The notes under the pieces were generated by a model. It was not told the DNA's origin. It searched no databases and saw only the letters and a program-made list of their open reading frames with translations. A DNA stretch of 21,110 bases from Plakobranchus ocellatus (lineage: Eukaryota; Mollusca; Gastropoda; Plakobranchidae): contig BLXT01004871.1 in the NCBI GenBank assembly GCA_019648995.1, positions 1,052,567 through 1,073,676 of the forward strand, read 5' to 3'. Shown one piece after another: positions 12,601 to 19,285 of the stretch. A program made the translations under genes and the position numbers. Position 1 is the first letter of the stretch; each line of letters opens with the position of its first letter.

Positions 12601-12652
12601 TAGCGTGCACATTTGTGATGCCCAGGGCCAGCTCTCTGAAAATGTTGCGTGA
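583..12652 (+). CDS. GPCPD1: Glycerophosphocholine phosphodiesterase GPCPD1 (GDE5), C-terminal part, 11 exons
   Basis: Exons 583-696, 1005-1158, 2216-2363, 3200-3254, 5334-5426, 6325-6430, 6745-6872, 7770-7900, 8539-8674, 9602-9762 and 12499-12652 join to 1,380 nt, giving 459 residues and a TGA. Members of this family hydrolyse glycerophosphocholine to choline and sn-glycerol-3-phosphate in the cytosol. In the partial protein, residues 1-125 are the region before the catalytic domain. The GDPD domain follows, with IGHRG at 128-132, ENT at 145-147, VEFDV at 162-166, PVVYHD at 174-179 (second catalytic His), GFNVEIKY at 254-261, IVFSSFD in exon 8 and VWGDD at 383-387. The metal-binding Glu/Asp and both catalytic His positions are present, so an active enzyme is expected. 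The N-terminal CBM20 domain is missing only because the window starts inside the gene. All introns are GT-AG except the tenth, which is GC-AG. The assignment rests on remembered vertebrate GPCPD1 sequence; no search was run. Confidence 0.95.
697..1004 (+). other. Intron 1 (GT-AG, 308 nt)
   Basis: The intron is AT-rich, with no recognisable element and no conserved reading frame. Confidence 0.85.
1005..1158 (+). CDS. GPCPD1: GPCPD1 exon 2 in window (phase 0-1)
   Basis: The acceptor is CAATAG and the donor GTAGGT. The exon encodes GFQLDFYVCESN and APKFVGSSHLL and ends ...CKYRPIGELTG. This corresponds to the vertebrate segment around VGTACLLSS and the GKVRVDYII approach to the catalytic domain. 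It ends one base into a codon, which exon 3 completes. Confidence 0.92.
1159..2215 (+). other. Intron 2 (GT-AG, 1,057 nt) with an inverted-repeat element
   Basis: The intron contains a MITE-like element (1658-2091), whose right end lies about 124 nt before the exon 3 acceptor. The rest is unremarkable AT-rich DNA. Confidence 0.85.
1658..2091. mobile_element. MITE-like non-autonomous DNA transposon with ~40-bp terminal inverted repeats
   Basis: The left end (1658-1697) and the reverse complement of the right end (2052-2091) align over about 40 bases. Both start AATTGTGTGTGTGTCT, both carry GGCCCATAAGTC, and both end near a CAG. They differ by a few substitutions and one indel. The 354-bp interior is AT-rich with no sizeable ORF, which fits a MITE. 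No clear target-site duplication is visible: the left flank reads TTTACAC and the right TTTTGGG. The superfamily is therefore open, and the exact ends may shift by a few bases because of the TG run. Confidence 0.65.
2216..2363 (+). CDS. GPCPD1: GPCPD1 exon 3 in window; first catalytic His (phase 1-2)
   Basis: The acceptor is TTCCCAG and the donor GTGGGT. It encodes the linker CLIAKPVPGMTM, SSYQTHWKKK and then SLDIGHRGMGAS, the start of the GDPD domain. The HRG motif holds the first catalytic histidine of GDPD enzymes. The stretch between HRG and the ENT motif of the next exon is a few residues shorter than I recall for human GPCPD1. Confidence 0.96.
2364..3199 (+). other. Intron 3 (GT-AG, 836 nt)
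   Basis: Mostly AT-rich, with a more GC-rich patch at about 2870-3120. In that patch CAGGCTTGTT occurs twice, 23 bases apart. No exon fits the flanking phase. Confidence 0.85.
3200..3254 (+). CDS. GPCPD1: GPCPD1 exon 4 in window (55 nt, phase 2-0)
   Basis: This is a very short exon with acceptor CCGCAG and donor GTGAGT. It encodes RVSTLKENTVASFTAAFNH. KENT contains the conserved GDPD glutamate, as in vertebrate VQENTIASL. Both boundaries are fixed by phase. Confidence 0.95.
3255..5333 (+). other. Intron 4 (GT-AG, 2,079 nt)
   Basis: The intron holds several homopolymer tracts, including a C16A9 run at 4147-4171. A GC-richer patch at about 4383-4507 is bounded by AG and GT but cannot be an in-frame cassette exon (see rejected items). 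Nothing else is recognised. Confidence 0.85.
4147..4171 (+). repeat. Homopolymer tract C16 followed by A9
   Basis: Sixteen C and then nine A in a row. It is a length-unstable, sequencing-error-prone tract, so its true length is uncertain. Confidence 0.85.
5334..5426 (+). CDS. GPCPD1: GPCPD1 exon 5 in window; metal site and second His (phase 0-0)
   Basis: The acceptor is ATACAG and the donor GTAAGC. It encodes GADFVEFDVLLSKD and VPVVYHDFAVKV. The E-x-D pair binds metal and the histidine of VVYHD is the second catalytic residue in GDPD enzymes. The length is 93 nt with no partial codons. Confidence 0.97.
5427..6324 (+). other. Intron 5 (GT-AG, 898 nt)
   Basis: A GC-richer patch of diverged short repeats (5539-5676) lies within AT-rich sequence. 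No coding potential is recognised. Confidence 0.85.
5539..5676 (+). repeat. Palindrome and three diverged ~34-bp repeat units
   Basis: A perfect 12-bp palindrome GACATTAATGTC (5539-5550) is followed by three related blocks at about 5551-5585, 5598-5630 and 5642-5676. Each begins ACC(C)TTT(T/A)-G-GAC and carries a GTTA or GGTAAC word. The middle block has AGGTAACTG and the last the inverse CAGTTACCT, so parts can pair. This is probably a decayed repeat of unknown family. Confidence 0.4.
6325..6430 (+). CDS. GPCPD1: GPCPD1 exon 6 in window (phase 0-1)
   Basis: The acceptor is ATCGCAG and the donor GTCAGT. It encodes the lysine-rich KKKHNKD followed by LFEIPVQSLTLAQLQSMRL, matching vertebrate KKKFD and LFEIPVKELTFDQLQLLKL. 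Confidence 0.95.
6431..6744 (+). other. Intron 6 (GT-AG, 314 nt)
   Basis: The donor GTCAGT is less common but phase-consistent. The intron contains T and G homopolymer runs near 6560-6590 and nothing else. Confidence 0.85.
6745..6872 (+). CDS. GPCPD1: GPCPD1 exon 7 in window; GFNVEIK motif (phase 1-0)
   Basis: The acceptor is TATCAG and the donor GTAAGT. It encodes an acidic loop (NNELEEDS), then PFPTLEEVLKSVDESLGFNV and EIKY. The Glu of NVEIK is the third metal-binding position of the GDPD fold. The match to human PFPSLKMVLES and GFNIEIKW is clear. Confidence 0.96.
6873..7769 (+). other. Intron 7 (GT-AG, 897 nt)
   Basis: AT-rich intron sequence; I see no gene, RNA or clear repeat in it. 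Confidence 0.85.
7770..7900 (+). CDS. GPCPD1: GPCPD1 exon 8 in window (phase 0-2)
   Basis: The acceptor is CTGTCAG and the donor GTAAGC. It encodes DDTWEMENFVDPNENLDQIL, RTVFAHAG and RKIVFSSFDPDTCIL, corresponding to vertebrate KRRIVFSSFDADICT. It ends two bases into a leucine codon. Confidence 0.95.
7901..8538 (+). other. Intron 8 (GT-AG, 638 nt) ending in a CT/CA-rich tract
   Basis: The 3' part (about 8330-8538) is extremely pyrimidine-rich with CA and CT microsatellites, and leads into the acceptor of exon 9. Long open frames on both strands here are caused by low complexity. Confidence 0.85.
8474..8507 (+). repeat. (CA)n(CT)n compound microsatellite
   Basis: An imperfect CA run turns into a CT run about 30 bases upstream of the exon 9 acceptor, so it doubles as a distal polypyrimidine stretch. 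Confidence 0.85.
8539..8674 (+). CDS. GPCPD1: GPCPD1 exon 9 in window (phase 2-0)
   Basis: The acceptor is CTCCCAG, after a CT-rich microsatellite, and the donor GTGAGG. It encodes LKLKQNKYPVMFLHQGQTN then ASAFGWGINFALSEHLL. This matches human RQKQNKYPILFLTQGKSE and the following MSFAQFENLLG region. Confidence 0.95.
8675..9601 (+). other. Intron 9 (GT-AG, 927 nt)
   Basis: It starts with a TG/G-rich repeat (8709-8745) and includes a small inverted repeat GGACAT/ATGTCC near 8992. The rest is AT-rich with nothing recognised. Confidence 0.85.
8709..8745 (+). repeat. (TG)n followed by G-runs (G-quadruplex potential)
   Basis: A TG microsatellite of about 8 units runs into G7AG6AG5, giving multiple G3+ runs with 1-nt spacers on the sense strand of the intron. 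Confidence 0.75.
9602..9762 (+). CDS. GPCPD1: GPCPD1 exon 10 in window; followed by a GC donor (phase 0-2)
   Basis: The acceptor is CTTTAAAG. It encodes LALHTEVLLRDLSLLERCFS, KMVVFVWGDDNND and LKVDGVIYDR, matching human VIFCWGDDTNDP and LGVNGLIYDR. It ends GACAG followed by GCAAGT, a GC-type donor. Only this site keeps frame with exon 11. Confidence 0.95.
9962..11732 (+). repeat. Intronic minisatellite, 65-70 bp unit, about 26 visible copies
   Basis: Each unit runs CTTGACCACCATCTCT, a CT-rich stretch, TTCATGTG, TTTGTGTAATACAACATG, then GTTCAGTGAACATGCAGG. I counted 26 occurrences of the CAGTG(A/G)AC box, with the assembly gap inside the array. Units fall into length classes, mainly with or without an extra TTGTG (about 70 versus 65 bp), and differ in the number of CTT/CTC triplets. 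Identity between units is high, so expansion is fairly recent. Each unit can form an imperfect hairpin from CATG..TTGT and ACAACATG. Open frames through the array are not coding. Confidence 0.95.
10860..10873. other. Assembly gap (14 N) inside the minisatellite
   Basis: Fourteen N lie between unit positions that do not join in register, so the true repeat number is unknown and the array is probably longer than shown. Confidence 0.97.
11733..12076 (+). other. Intron 10, unique stretch after the minisatellite
   Basis: AT-rich intron sequence between the two repeat blocks; no recognised element. Confidence 0.7.
12077..12241 (+). repeat. Three diverged ~50-63-bp tandem units (GGGG..GTTACCCC type)
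   Basis: Units start at about 12077, 12140 and 12195. Each begins GTATGGGG or GTGGGGG, has (G/C)TTACCCC or CTACCCC about 15-20 bases later, then a (C)AT/GTACGGAT-like word. The middle unit contains a perfect 8-bp inverted repeat, GTATGGGG (12140-12147) and CCCCATAC (12157-12164), around a 9-nt spacer. A possible relative, GGGTATAAAATTACCCC, occurs near 9789. Confidence 0.5.
12499..12652 (+). CDS. GPCPD1: GPCPD1 terminal coding exon with stop (phase 2-end)
   Basis: The acceptor is ATTGAAG. It encodes IDCHKPEHQGPEFQLSSAKD then VVKADEKASVHICDAQGQLS and ENVA, followed by TGA at 12650-12652. Human GPCPD1 similarly ends ...SDIHVDANGIDNVENA. That supports this as the true C terminus even though the exon's middle is divergent. 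Confidence 0.93.
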
Positions 12653-13150
12653 TGCAGATGCGTATTAGACATGATGGTAGAGAAAAATAATATTATGTGC
12701 CAATGATATGGATGTTACTCATCAAGTGGAAATTGCATTAGGATGCTGTTGGCATTGGAGGTTGAGAGTGAAATGAAATACACATAGATATAATTTTTTG
12801 GCAGATGCTTTGAAGGGATGGAATAAAAAGATTTGTTTCATTACAAATTAAAAGAAAACAAACAGAAAAAAAAATCATTGAAAGTGTAAGATTCATGGCT
12901 GCAGAATACATTTTCTCATGGGTTGTAGGTAGGGTTGCTGAAAGTGTTTGATGTCACCAGAAAGTGTTTTGGGGATGGTCATTTGAAGAGCGGTCTGCAC
13001 GTATGTCTGAGGTGCAGCTGTCGCATGTGTTTGCTGCACAGGTGTGTTCTGGAGTATTGTCCAGCCTGTCTATGGGATTGTGCTTGTGTTCAGGCCACAG
13101 ACCTCGAGATTTTATGAGATATTTTAAATAATAAGCACATAAACCTTTTT
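12653..13150 (+). other. GPCPD1 3' UTR (minimum extent uncertain)
   Basis: This is untranslated sequence after the stop codon. The first AATAAA is at 12822-12827, followed by a T-rich stretch, and would give a 3' UTR of about 190 nt. A GC- and TG-richer patch at about 12930-13110 could mean the transcript continues. No splice site or coding continuation is needed. Confidence 0.55.
12822..12827 (+). promoter_or_regulatory. Candidate polyadenylation signal AATAAA (proximal)
   Basis: It is the first canonical hexamer after the stop codon, 170 nt downstream, with a T-rich element close behind. Further AATAAA copies at 13700 and 15122 are possible distal sites. Confidence 0.4.
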
Positions 13151-13560
13151 TGTAAGGCCTGGCCTTCCTAAACTTGAGATTTAAAAAAAGTAGACAAATA
13201 CTCTTATTAAATTTGAAACCATGACTCTGACCTTGCTTTCATTTACAGCCTTTGTTTAGTATGGGTATATCCTGTATCCTGGCGGTGATCTTCTTTTCAC
13301 TACTATGATGATGAGAGTAACTGTTGTACATGTATATTTTAATGTTTGAAGCTCTTGGTTTCTTTTTCTTATTGTGGACGTTTTTACACCCTCTTTGATC
13401 TGCAATCAAAGTATATGTACCACCATATGTAATAACAATATGTGTATGAAATTTTGAACCCGATTCAGGTTTAGTTGTTGACATCATGCGTATCTTACAA
13501 TCATGCATGTGCCTATGAAGCACATCAGTTTAGAAGTGAAATGGATTACTTGCTTTTAGT

Positions 13561-13645
13561 TAGATTATACACACATTGCTATTTTGTAATATTGAAATGC
13601 ATAGATTATACAGACATTGCTATTGAAATATAATATTGAAATGTA
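13561..13645 (+). repeat. Two-copy ~43-bp tandem duplication
   Basis: TAGATTATACACACATTGCT at 13561 recurs as TAGATTATACAGACATTGCT at 13602, and both copies end ATATTGAAATG(C/T)A. The copies are 41 and 44 bp long. Confidence 0.8.
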
Positions 13646-15518
13646 TATACTCTATTTATTTGAGGCCAAAATTTATAATGTACGGTTTCAATATTAAAGA
13701 ATAAAAGAATGCATAAAATTAGCCAAAATGTTTTGCAAGTAGCCGATTGCCATTTCCCTCCCTCTTCCACCCTTAGTATTTTCAAATGAGTATCCTTCCT
13801 TCTGCTGATATGCACCTTTCTTGATCTGAATGAAGAATAGCTCACTCGGTGTTTTTTTTTTTTTTTTATATATTCTTCCATTTTGCGGGAGCTGGATTTT
13901 TTTTGTGTGTTGAAAATGCAAGAAAGGGATTTGAGTGATGGCTTTGTAAAATGATTGGAAATTCTTTTTTAGTTGTGTTAGGAAAGTAGCAGAAGCAATA
14001 ATATTGATTATATAGCAAATGTCAACATCCTCAGAGAAAAGCCCTGAAAAAAAAACAAACTTGCCATTTTCAACATCTGCTAGCGTTATGTGGAATATAT
14101 TTATTAATTATTCCTGACACCCTTGCTCATTTATTTGTTCTTAACTCTTTCACTTATTTATTGTTGGTATACCGACAGTGGTGTCTAAACACCTAAACTC
14201 AATATTGCCTGTATTTAGTAGATCTGAATAATCGCGATGATCAAATTTTCATGGCATGTCTTCAGGAAAACCTAATTTCGGGTAGTAAAATGCTCAGTGC
14301 AGCAATAGGTGAAAGGGTGATTGGGCATTATGTCAAACCAGTTCCATGTTTTCTTTTCTATGTTGCCATCTCGTCTTACACCATTTAGTGTCAACCCTCT
14401 GCAAATCTTGCCGTGATAATTAAAAAAAAAGACAGAAAAGAAAAGGATTAGCAGAAAGGAAAATAAGTGTTGTGAAGATGTAAATCAATATACTGGTAAG
14501 CAATCACATTTTCTAACTGAAAAGAGGCTTGGTGGTAAGAGTAAAGGCTATTCTCTCCATTGTAATGATCATCTAACATCATGTCTTGCATTTGGCGATG
14601 GATTGAGCAAAGGCATATGAATACATGGAAACCAGAGGAAATGACAAAATACACCAAAAACAACCATTGCATATAACTTACAACAGTTACTATTAGTAAA
14701 AGAAAACAAACAACAACAACCCCACCCCCCATGATACACAAACACAAGTGATTTTTGTTGAACAAGGCATTAGATGGGCGGCGGTGGGGAGGAGAGAAGA
14801 AAGAAAATCTATGTTGTGATATAAATACTTTTGCCTCTCTAGAACCAGCGTGGCCACTATGGAAAGTTGAACTAATACATGTATTTGTTTGTAATGACTA
14901 TATTAAGTTAAACTCTGCTGTGGATTGCTTGCATACTTGTGTATAGCAGAAATGAGAAAGACGTCCACATCCACCCTTCTCTTTGCTTGTTTTCTTTTTT
15001 TAACTTCATTTTCTTTGAGGTCTGATTTACTCTTAACTACCCATAAAATATTTTTGAATTTTGAATGCACTTGATTGTTTTTTTAATGTATTTTTTTTTT
15101 TATAACCCTCCCAAAATATGCAATAAATATTTAAATTATTAATTAATTAATAAGCAGACAAAAAGCTATAGAGGACCCACAAATCCCTGCACATAATCTG
15201 AATTATCAGAATAGTTCTTTTTATTGGAATATAATTGGGTGGTCTTCACTGGATGTTTATAATTTTTGCTACCTCATTAATCTGTTTATTGTTTGTACAT
15301 TTGCTGTTATTATTATATTTATATTAACTAACACCATACTTATCATATTGTTATTGATATCAGTGTTGTTATGATTGTGATTATTCATCGTTCATACTCT
15401 ACCTTTTATCATTGAAGTAAATACAAATGTACTGGTATGCAGCTTTTTTCAGAATATACATTTTGCAATGACATTAATACATGCTAGGCTGGTGCACATA
15501 ATTATGTGGTTGATATAA

Positions 15519-15520
<2 letters not shown>

Positions 15521-15558
<38 letters not shown>
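15521..15558 (+). repeat. (GCA)n/(CAG)n trinucleotide microsatellite, 38 bp pure
   Basis: Twelve uninterrupted GCA units plus GC, in AT-rich DNA about 2.9 kb after the GPCPD1 stop codon. It is not in a supported coding exon. The purity suggests it is length-polymorphic. Confidence 0.95.
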
Positions 15559-15560
<2 letters not shown>

Positions 15561-16261
15561 GAGATACGTGATGCTGTAAAATGTAAATTATCTCTGAGCA
15601 ACATACCACAAACCTTCACTATGAAAATGGCTAATATTTAGCTGTAAACATCAACAGAAGAGAATCTTTGAGTCAGCTTATCTTGTTCAGTTTGTCTCTT
15701 GTTTGTTTGTTCTATTTTAAGTTCCATTTTCTATCACTTAGCTGCATGTTTAGGGAATGTGATACTTGGTGAGACTCACTGTTATTTTTCGGATCTCTAC
15801 TTGCTTTTTATTATGAAAAATAAAAAAAAAATACTGGAGGAAGAATAAATTTTGGAATTTTTATTAGAGTCTTTAACCAAAACGTTTTAAATAAGAGCAC
15901 AGAAAAAGTTTGTACTTGGATTCAGAAGTTGTTGCAGACCTAGATGCCTATGGGAATCTATAAGTTTGACATGGTTTAAGTCCATCAAAGGACTCTAACC
16001 TTTTATTTATTTTTTAAAAACTTTTTCCCTGTTGGAAATTTAAAAAGGTACTGGTTAGCTTATATCATTCATTGGTATCCAAACTGTCGATGCACACATT
16101 AAATTTGTCTCTATGTTTAATTTGTCCCAAGTTAATTTTTTTTTTTTTTTAAATTGTTGAGATACCAGCATTTATGAATTTTTACTCATTACGAAGTTGC
16201 AAAAATTAAGTTTCAACACTTTAAGCTTTATTAAAATCATGAAATAATATATTGTCATGAA

Positions 16262-16700
16262 TGGCCTAGTGTTGTTTAGATATAGATCTAGTCGAACACA
16301 GCTTGTGATGATGAGTTCTTTTTAACAGACTGAAGAACAGAAATAAAAAATTAAACAAAAGTTTATTGGAATCAGGAACAATATCAGGCCAGCAATTTAA
16401 TTTACACAATCATTTAGATCTACAAGCTCTCTAACATCAGCGGTCTCTGCAAGCTCTCTCCAACGATCTCACAAGCAGTGTTATATACCCACTACCCACA
16501 GGACCAAGAAGATACTAGTGATTCAATGCATAGGCTAATTTGTCCAGATAAACGCAACCAGCTCTTCGTAGAATATAGTGTAGATTCACCGAATTATGTA
16601 ATCAAGGTTACCGGTAACTAAAATATCAAACCTCCCCTCTTTACACACACCCTCCATGGATATTATCTAACGACTTCCTGTAAACAATGTTCCCACACCT
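16262..16700 (-). mobile_element. LTR-like block (possible old solo LTR of an LTR retroelement)
   Basis: Read on the - strand, this block has the order expected of a long terminal repeat. There is a region starting near TGTGGGAACA, a TATATAA box at 16491-16497, an AATAAA signal at 16362-16367 about 130 nt further on, and a short T/A-rich tail ending near a CA. A purine run (AAAGAGGGGAGG on the - strand) lies close by. No internal genes are recognisable next to it. I could not identify matching target-site duplications or a second LTR, so both edges and the family are uncertain. If it is an LTR it is an old, isolated fossil. Confidence 0.35.
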
Positions 16701-16759
16701 TCGATACCTTCTAGAAATCTCTAGATCTAAAAGGGTAAACGGAGCTAAAACCAAAGGTA

Positions 16760-16860
16760 GAGGCTAGGGAGACCACAAATGGAGCCCCTTGAGATAACGA
16801 GGCTCTAGGGAGACCCCAAATGGGTCCATCTAGACAACGAGGCTTGGGAGACTCCCAAAA
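16760..16860 (-). repeat. 39/40-bp tandem repeat, 2.5 units (GGTCTCCCTAG family)
   Basis: Units start at 16760, 16799 and 16839 (partial), each opening GAGGCT..(A)GGGAGAC on the + strand. On the - strand the shared core is TTTG(G/T)GGTCTCCCTAG followed by a CTCGTT word. A related pair in opposite orientation lies at 19858-19917. Confidence 0.75.
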
Positions 16861-16869
16861 AATTTTCCA

Positions 16870-16920
16870 CATGATATGCGATAGTGTTGCTGAACAAGAC
16901 TTACCACTACATCACAGTCG
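16870..16920 (-). mobile_element. tRNA-derived SINE-like fragment
   Basis: On the - strand, TGTGATGTAGTGGTAA (16902-16917) resembles a pol III A box of tRNA-derived SINEs. An ATCATGTGG word follows about 40 bases on, comparable to ATCATGCAGG in the + strand fragment at 17581-17655. No good B box is visible. Confidence 0.3.
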
Positions 16921-16980
16921 TTAACTTGTTGAAAAGAATTGAGTTTGATTAAGTGAAAAGGGGAGATTTTCATTAGATTA

Positions 16981-17580
16981 GGTACCACAAACTGCCCGCC
17001 TAGGGTGGTTGAAAGCAGCGGCAGGCGTATTTTTTATTCAAAATCGGCAATCTTTACCCGGTCTTGGTATGATGCATAATGCATGGAGTAAAATAAAATT
17101 CATATCATCTTTTTCCTTGTCTTCTCATCTTTCAGAATTTGTATATTTTAAGGAGTATAAAAAAATTAGTGACTTAAGAATGAATCGACAAAAAATTCTA
17201 AGTAACGTGAAACGGCGGCCGCTGGAGGGAAAAATCGGAAGAGTTTTTCTTACATAATTAGATTCTACATCGATACAATTAATTTGATGAAGTATTTTCT
17301 GCGCAAGCCTGATATAAATAAAAACACACAAAATGAAATAATTAAAATAATCACATCTAGCACAATCAAATAATCGTTTACAAATTTCCGAAGTAACATT
17401 TTGTCTGCAATAAGCTCTGTATATTCTCAAAATACTTGCGGGTTTATCACACAAAAACCACATTATCTGGTTTAAAGAAGTCATGTTATTATTCATTATT
17501 AATATTGTTGTGGCTTGTAGATCTAGAGAATCTATCGTTTTCTTCCATGTGAACTTATTTAGAAGGGTCTTGCCGTGATA
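16981..17580. other. Intergenic, nothing recognised
   Basis: AT-rich DNA. The longest frame here (- strand, 17125-17496, 123 codons) has no recognisable motif and no support as an exon. Confidence 0.5.
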
Positions 17581-17655
17581 TGCAGCAAAATGATGTAGTG
17601 ATTAGAATTCTAGATTTATGAGCCTTACGTTGAGACAAATCATGCAGGACTTCCA
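17581..17655 (+). mobile_element. tRNA-derived SINE-like fragment
   Basis: TGATGTAGTGATTAG (17591-17605) is close to the A-box segment of tRNA-derived SINEs. GATTTATGAGCCTTACGT follows like an anticodon-stem region, and TGAGACAAATCA (17631-17642) sits where a decayed B box would be, about 40 bases on. It is clearly diverged, and no tail or duplication is identified. Confidence 0.4.
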
Positions 17656-18480
17656 CTTACAAGGAAATTACCCTTTTTAAAGGAAATTAGCGGGGGAAAA
17701 GGTTTTTAAAAATGGAAAGGGAAATTTCTATCAGTTTTTTTTTTCAAACTGAAAGAACATAATTTTTTTATTTTAGGTGTTATTAAATTTGGCCAAATAC
17801 GTGGTACTTCTCAGGCACTTCATTCGCAATTGCGTTACGCCCACTAGACATACAAACTAATAGGAATCCACACTCGGTCTCAATATCTCTCTCACATTCC
17901 ACTCATAGTCATACATATGCACACAGACTGCGCTGGACTGCACATACTCCACTGAGTGCACTCATCACTTGGGGACTAGGTCTGTCTTAGGCAAGACAGC
18001 GAATAGCCTCTCCTTTAAAACAGCCCTAATACGCTGTAACAGCAGCAGTAGCAGCAGCAACAACAACAACAACAACATCAACAATAATAATCGAGATTTA
18101 TGCCCGATAAGGAAATATAAAGGAAAATTATGTCGCAAACAAGGATTTTTTTTGTGTAGAAACGGGACGGAAAAATGCAAATCTTAGTCTCAGGAACTGG
18201 AAGCCCTGAAGTCAAGGATCTTGCCGGAATATTCAGAAAATAGATGTGGTAAAAAAGCCAAGACATTTTGATCAAGATCTAGAATAAAGATTGAGATCTA
18301 CATCTAAGCCTTACGTTTAGTCGATATGCACTTCGAAAAAGTTCTATTCCCTTTATATCTAGCTAAATTCGAGATGTTAAACCCAGGGGGTTAAGTTAGA
18401 TGTACAGTAAATGTATAGATTTATAATCTAGGACTGAAATTTGGATGTAGATTCTATCTTACTGTTTGAGTGATTGTGGG
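17656..18480. other. Intergenic, palindromes and a CAG/CAA microsatellite
   Basis: A more GC-rich patch (17830-18030) has a perfect 12-bp palindrome TGAGTGCACTCA (17953-17964) and a 7-bp-stem hairpin with a 4-nt loop (17982-17999). A microsatellite follows. No gene is recognised. Confidence 0.5.
18039..18091 (+). repeat. Compound (CAG)n(CAA)n(AAT)n microsatellite
   Basis: CAG units with one TAG interruption run into CAA and then AAT units. Runs of Leu or Asn/Ser in frames across it are products of the repeat. Confidence 0.85.
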
Positions 18481-18924
18481 CGAGGCAACAGCCGCCATGT
18501 GTAAATTGTAGCCCGAAATAAGTGTAAACAAAACAGAGAATTTCTCTTAGATTAGGCTTTGTACCCCCGGTCTCCAAATTACTGGATCTTGAAGAAGCTA
18601 GGCCTAGAAAAACGGCCTAGGCCGAAGAAAGATTGTCTACTCCTCTTTGGCCTAGCTAATTCTAGATCTAGATCCCTATCTGGTCCGGTTCAAACTAAGG
18701 CTAGTACAACTCAAGGCCGTTTTTGAAGTAGTTGGCCTGTGAGATATTTTTAAAGTATAATTTATTATTTTGTTGTGTGATTTTACGTTAAACGTGGAAG
18801 TGAAAGCCTATTAAAAATATTAGTAAGAAAGCGCGGGGATGGGGAGGGGGTGTTGGGAGAAAAATATTTTTTATCCTAAGATATCATTACCTGAGGGTAA
18901 TTATAAATTATTTTAAAAGGCCAG
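18481..18924. other. Intergenic with GGCCTAGG palindromes
   Basis: The stretch contains a perfect 12-bp palindrome CGGCCTAGGCCG (18613-18624) with AGGCCTAG copies beside it, and a GCCGCCATG word near 18490 whose frame stops after four codons. No gene is supported. Confidence 0.45.
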
Positions 18925-19025
18925 CCATATTTTCCCGAATGCTCGGATTAATAGAGTTCGACTTGATTTTCTCGAATATTCGGACAAATAGTGTGACCTT
19001 ATTTTCCCGATTGCCTTATTTTTAT

Positions 19026-19074
<49 letters not shown>

Positions 19075-19216
19075 AGTAACAGTAACACCAGCATACTCGT
19101 ATTCATACTGCACGAGTCCTTTAAAGTAACATTGCGTTCGGTTTGCCAAGTGTTCGGGAAAATAGTCACTTCGTTTCCCGAACGCCTATTTTATGGAGGG
19201 AGGGAGGGAGGGAGAG

Positions 19217-19285
<69 letters not shown>

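Larger units (their letters stand above)
13151..16250. other. Downstream region, no gene recognised
   Basis: AT-rich sequence, possibly including an extended 3' UTR. It holds a short tandem duplication (13561-13645), a CAG repeat (15521-15558), T-runs and several AATAAA words. No exon with family similarity was seen on either strand. Confidence 0.6.
16701..16980. other. Repeat-rich spacer between LTR-like block and next fragment
   Basis: The stretch contains the 39/40-bp repeat units (16760-16860) and a - strand tRNA-like box (16870-16920). No gene is recognised. Confidence 0.5.

Noticed and set aside
17125-17496. 123-codon frame on the - strand
   Set aside because: The composition is AT-driven, with no recognisable motif, no neighbouring compatible exons and no family similarity that I can name.
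17965-18187. Frames with poly-Leu or poly-Asn/Ser
   Set aside because: They are direct products of the CAG/CAA/AAT microsatellite.
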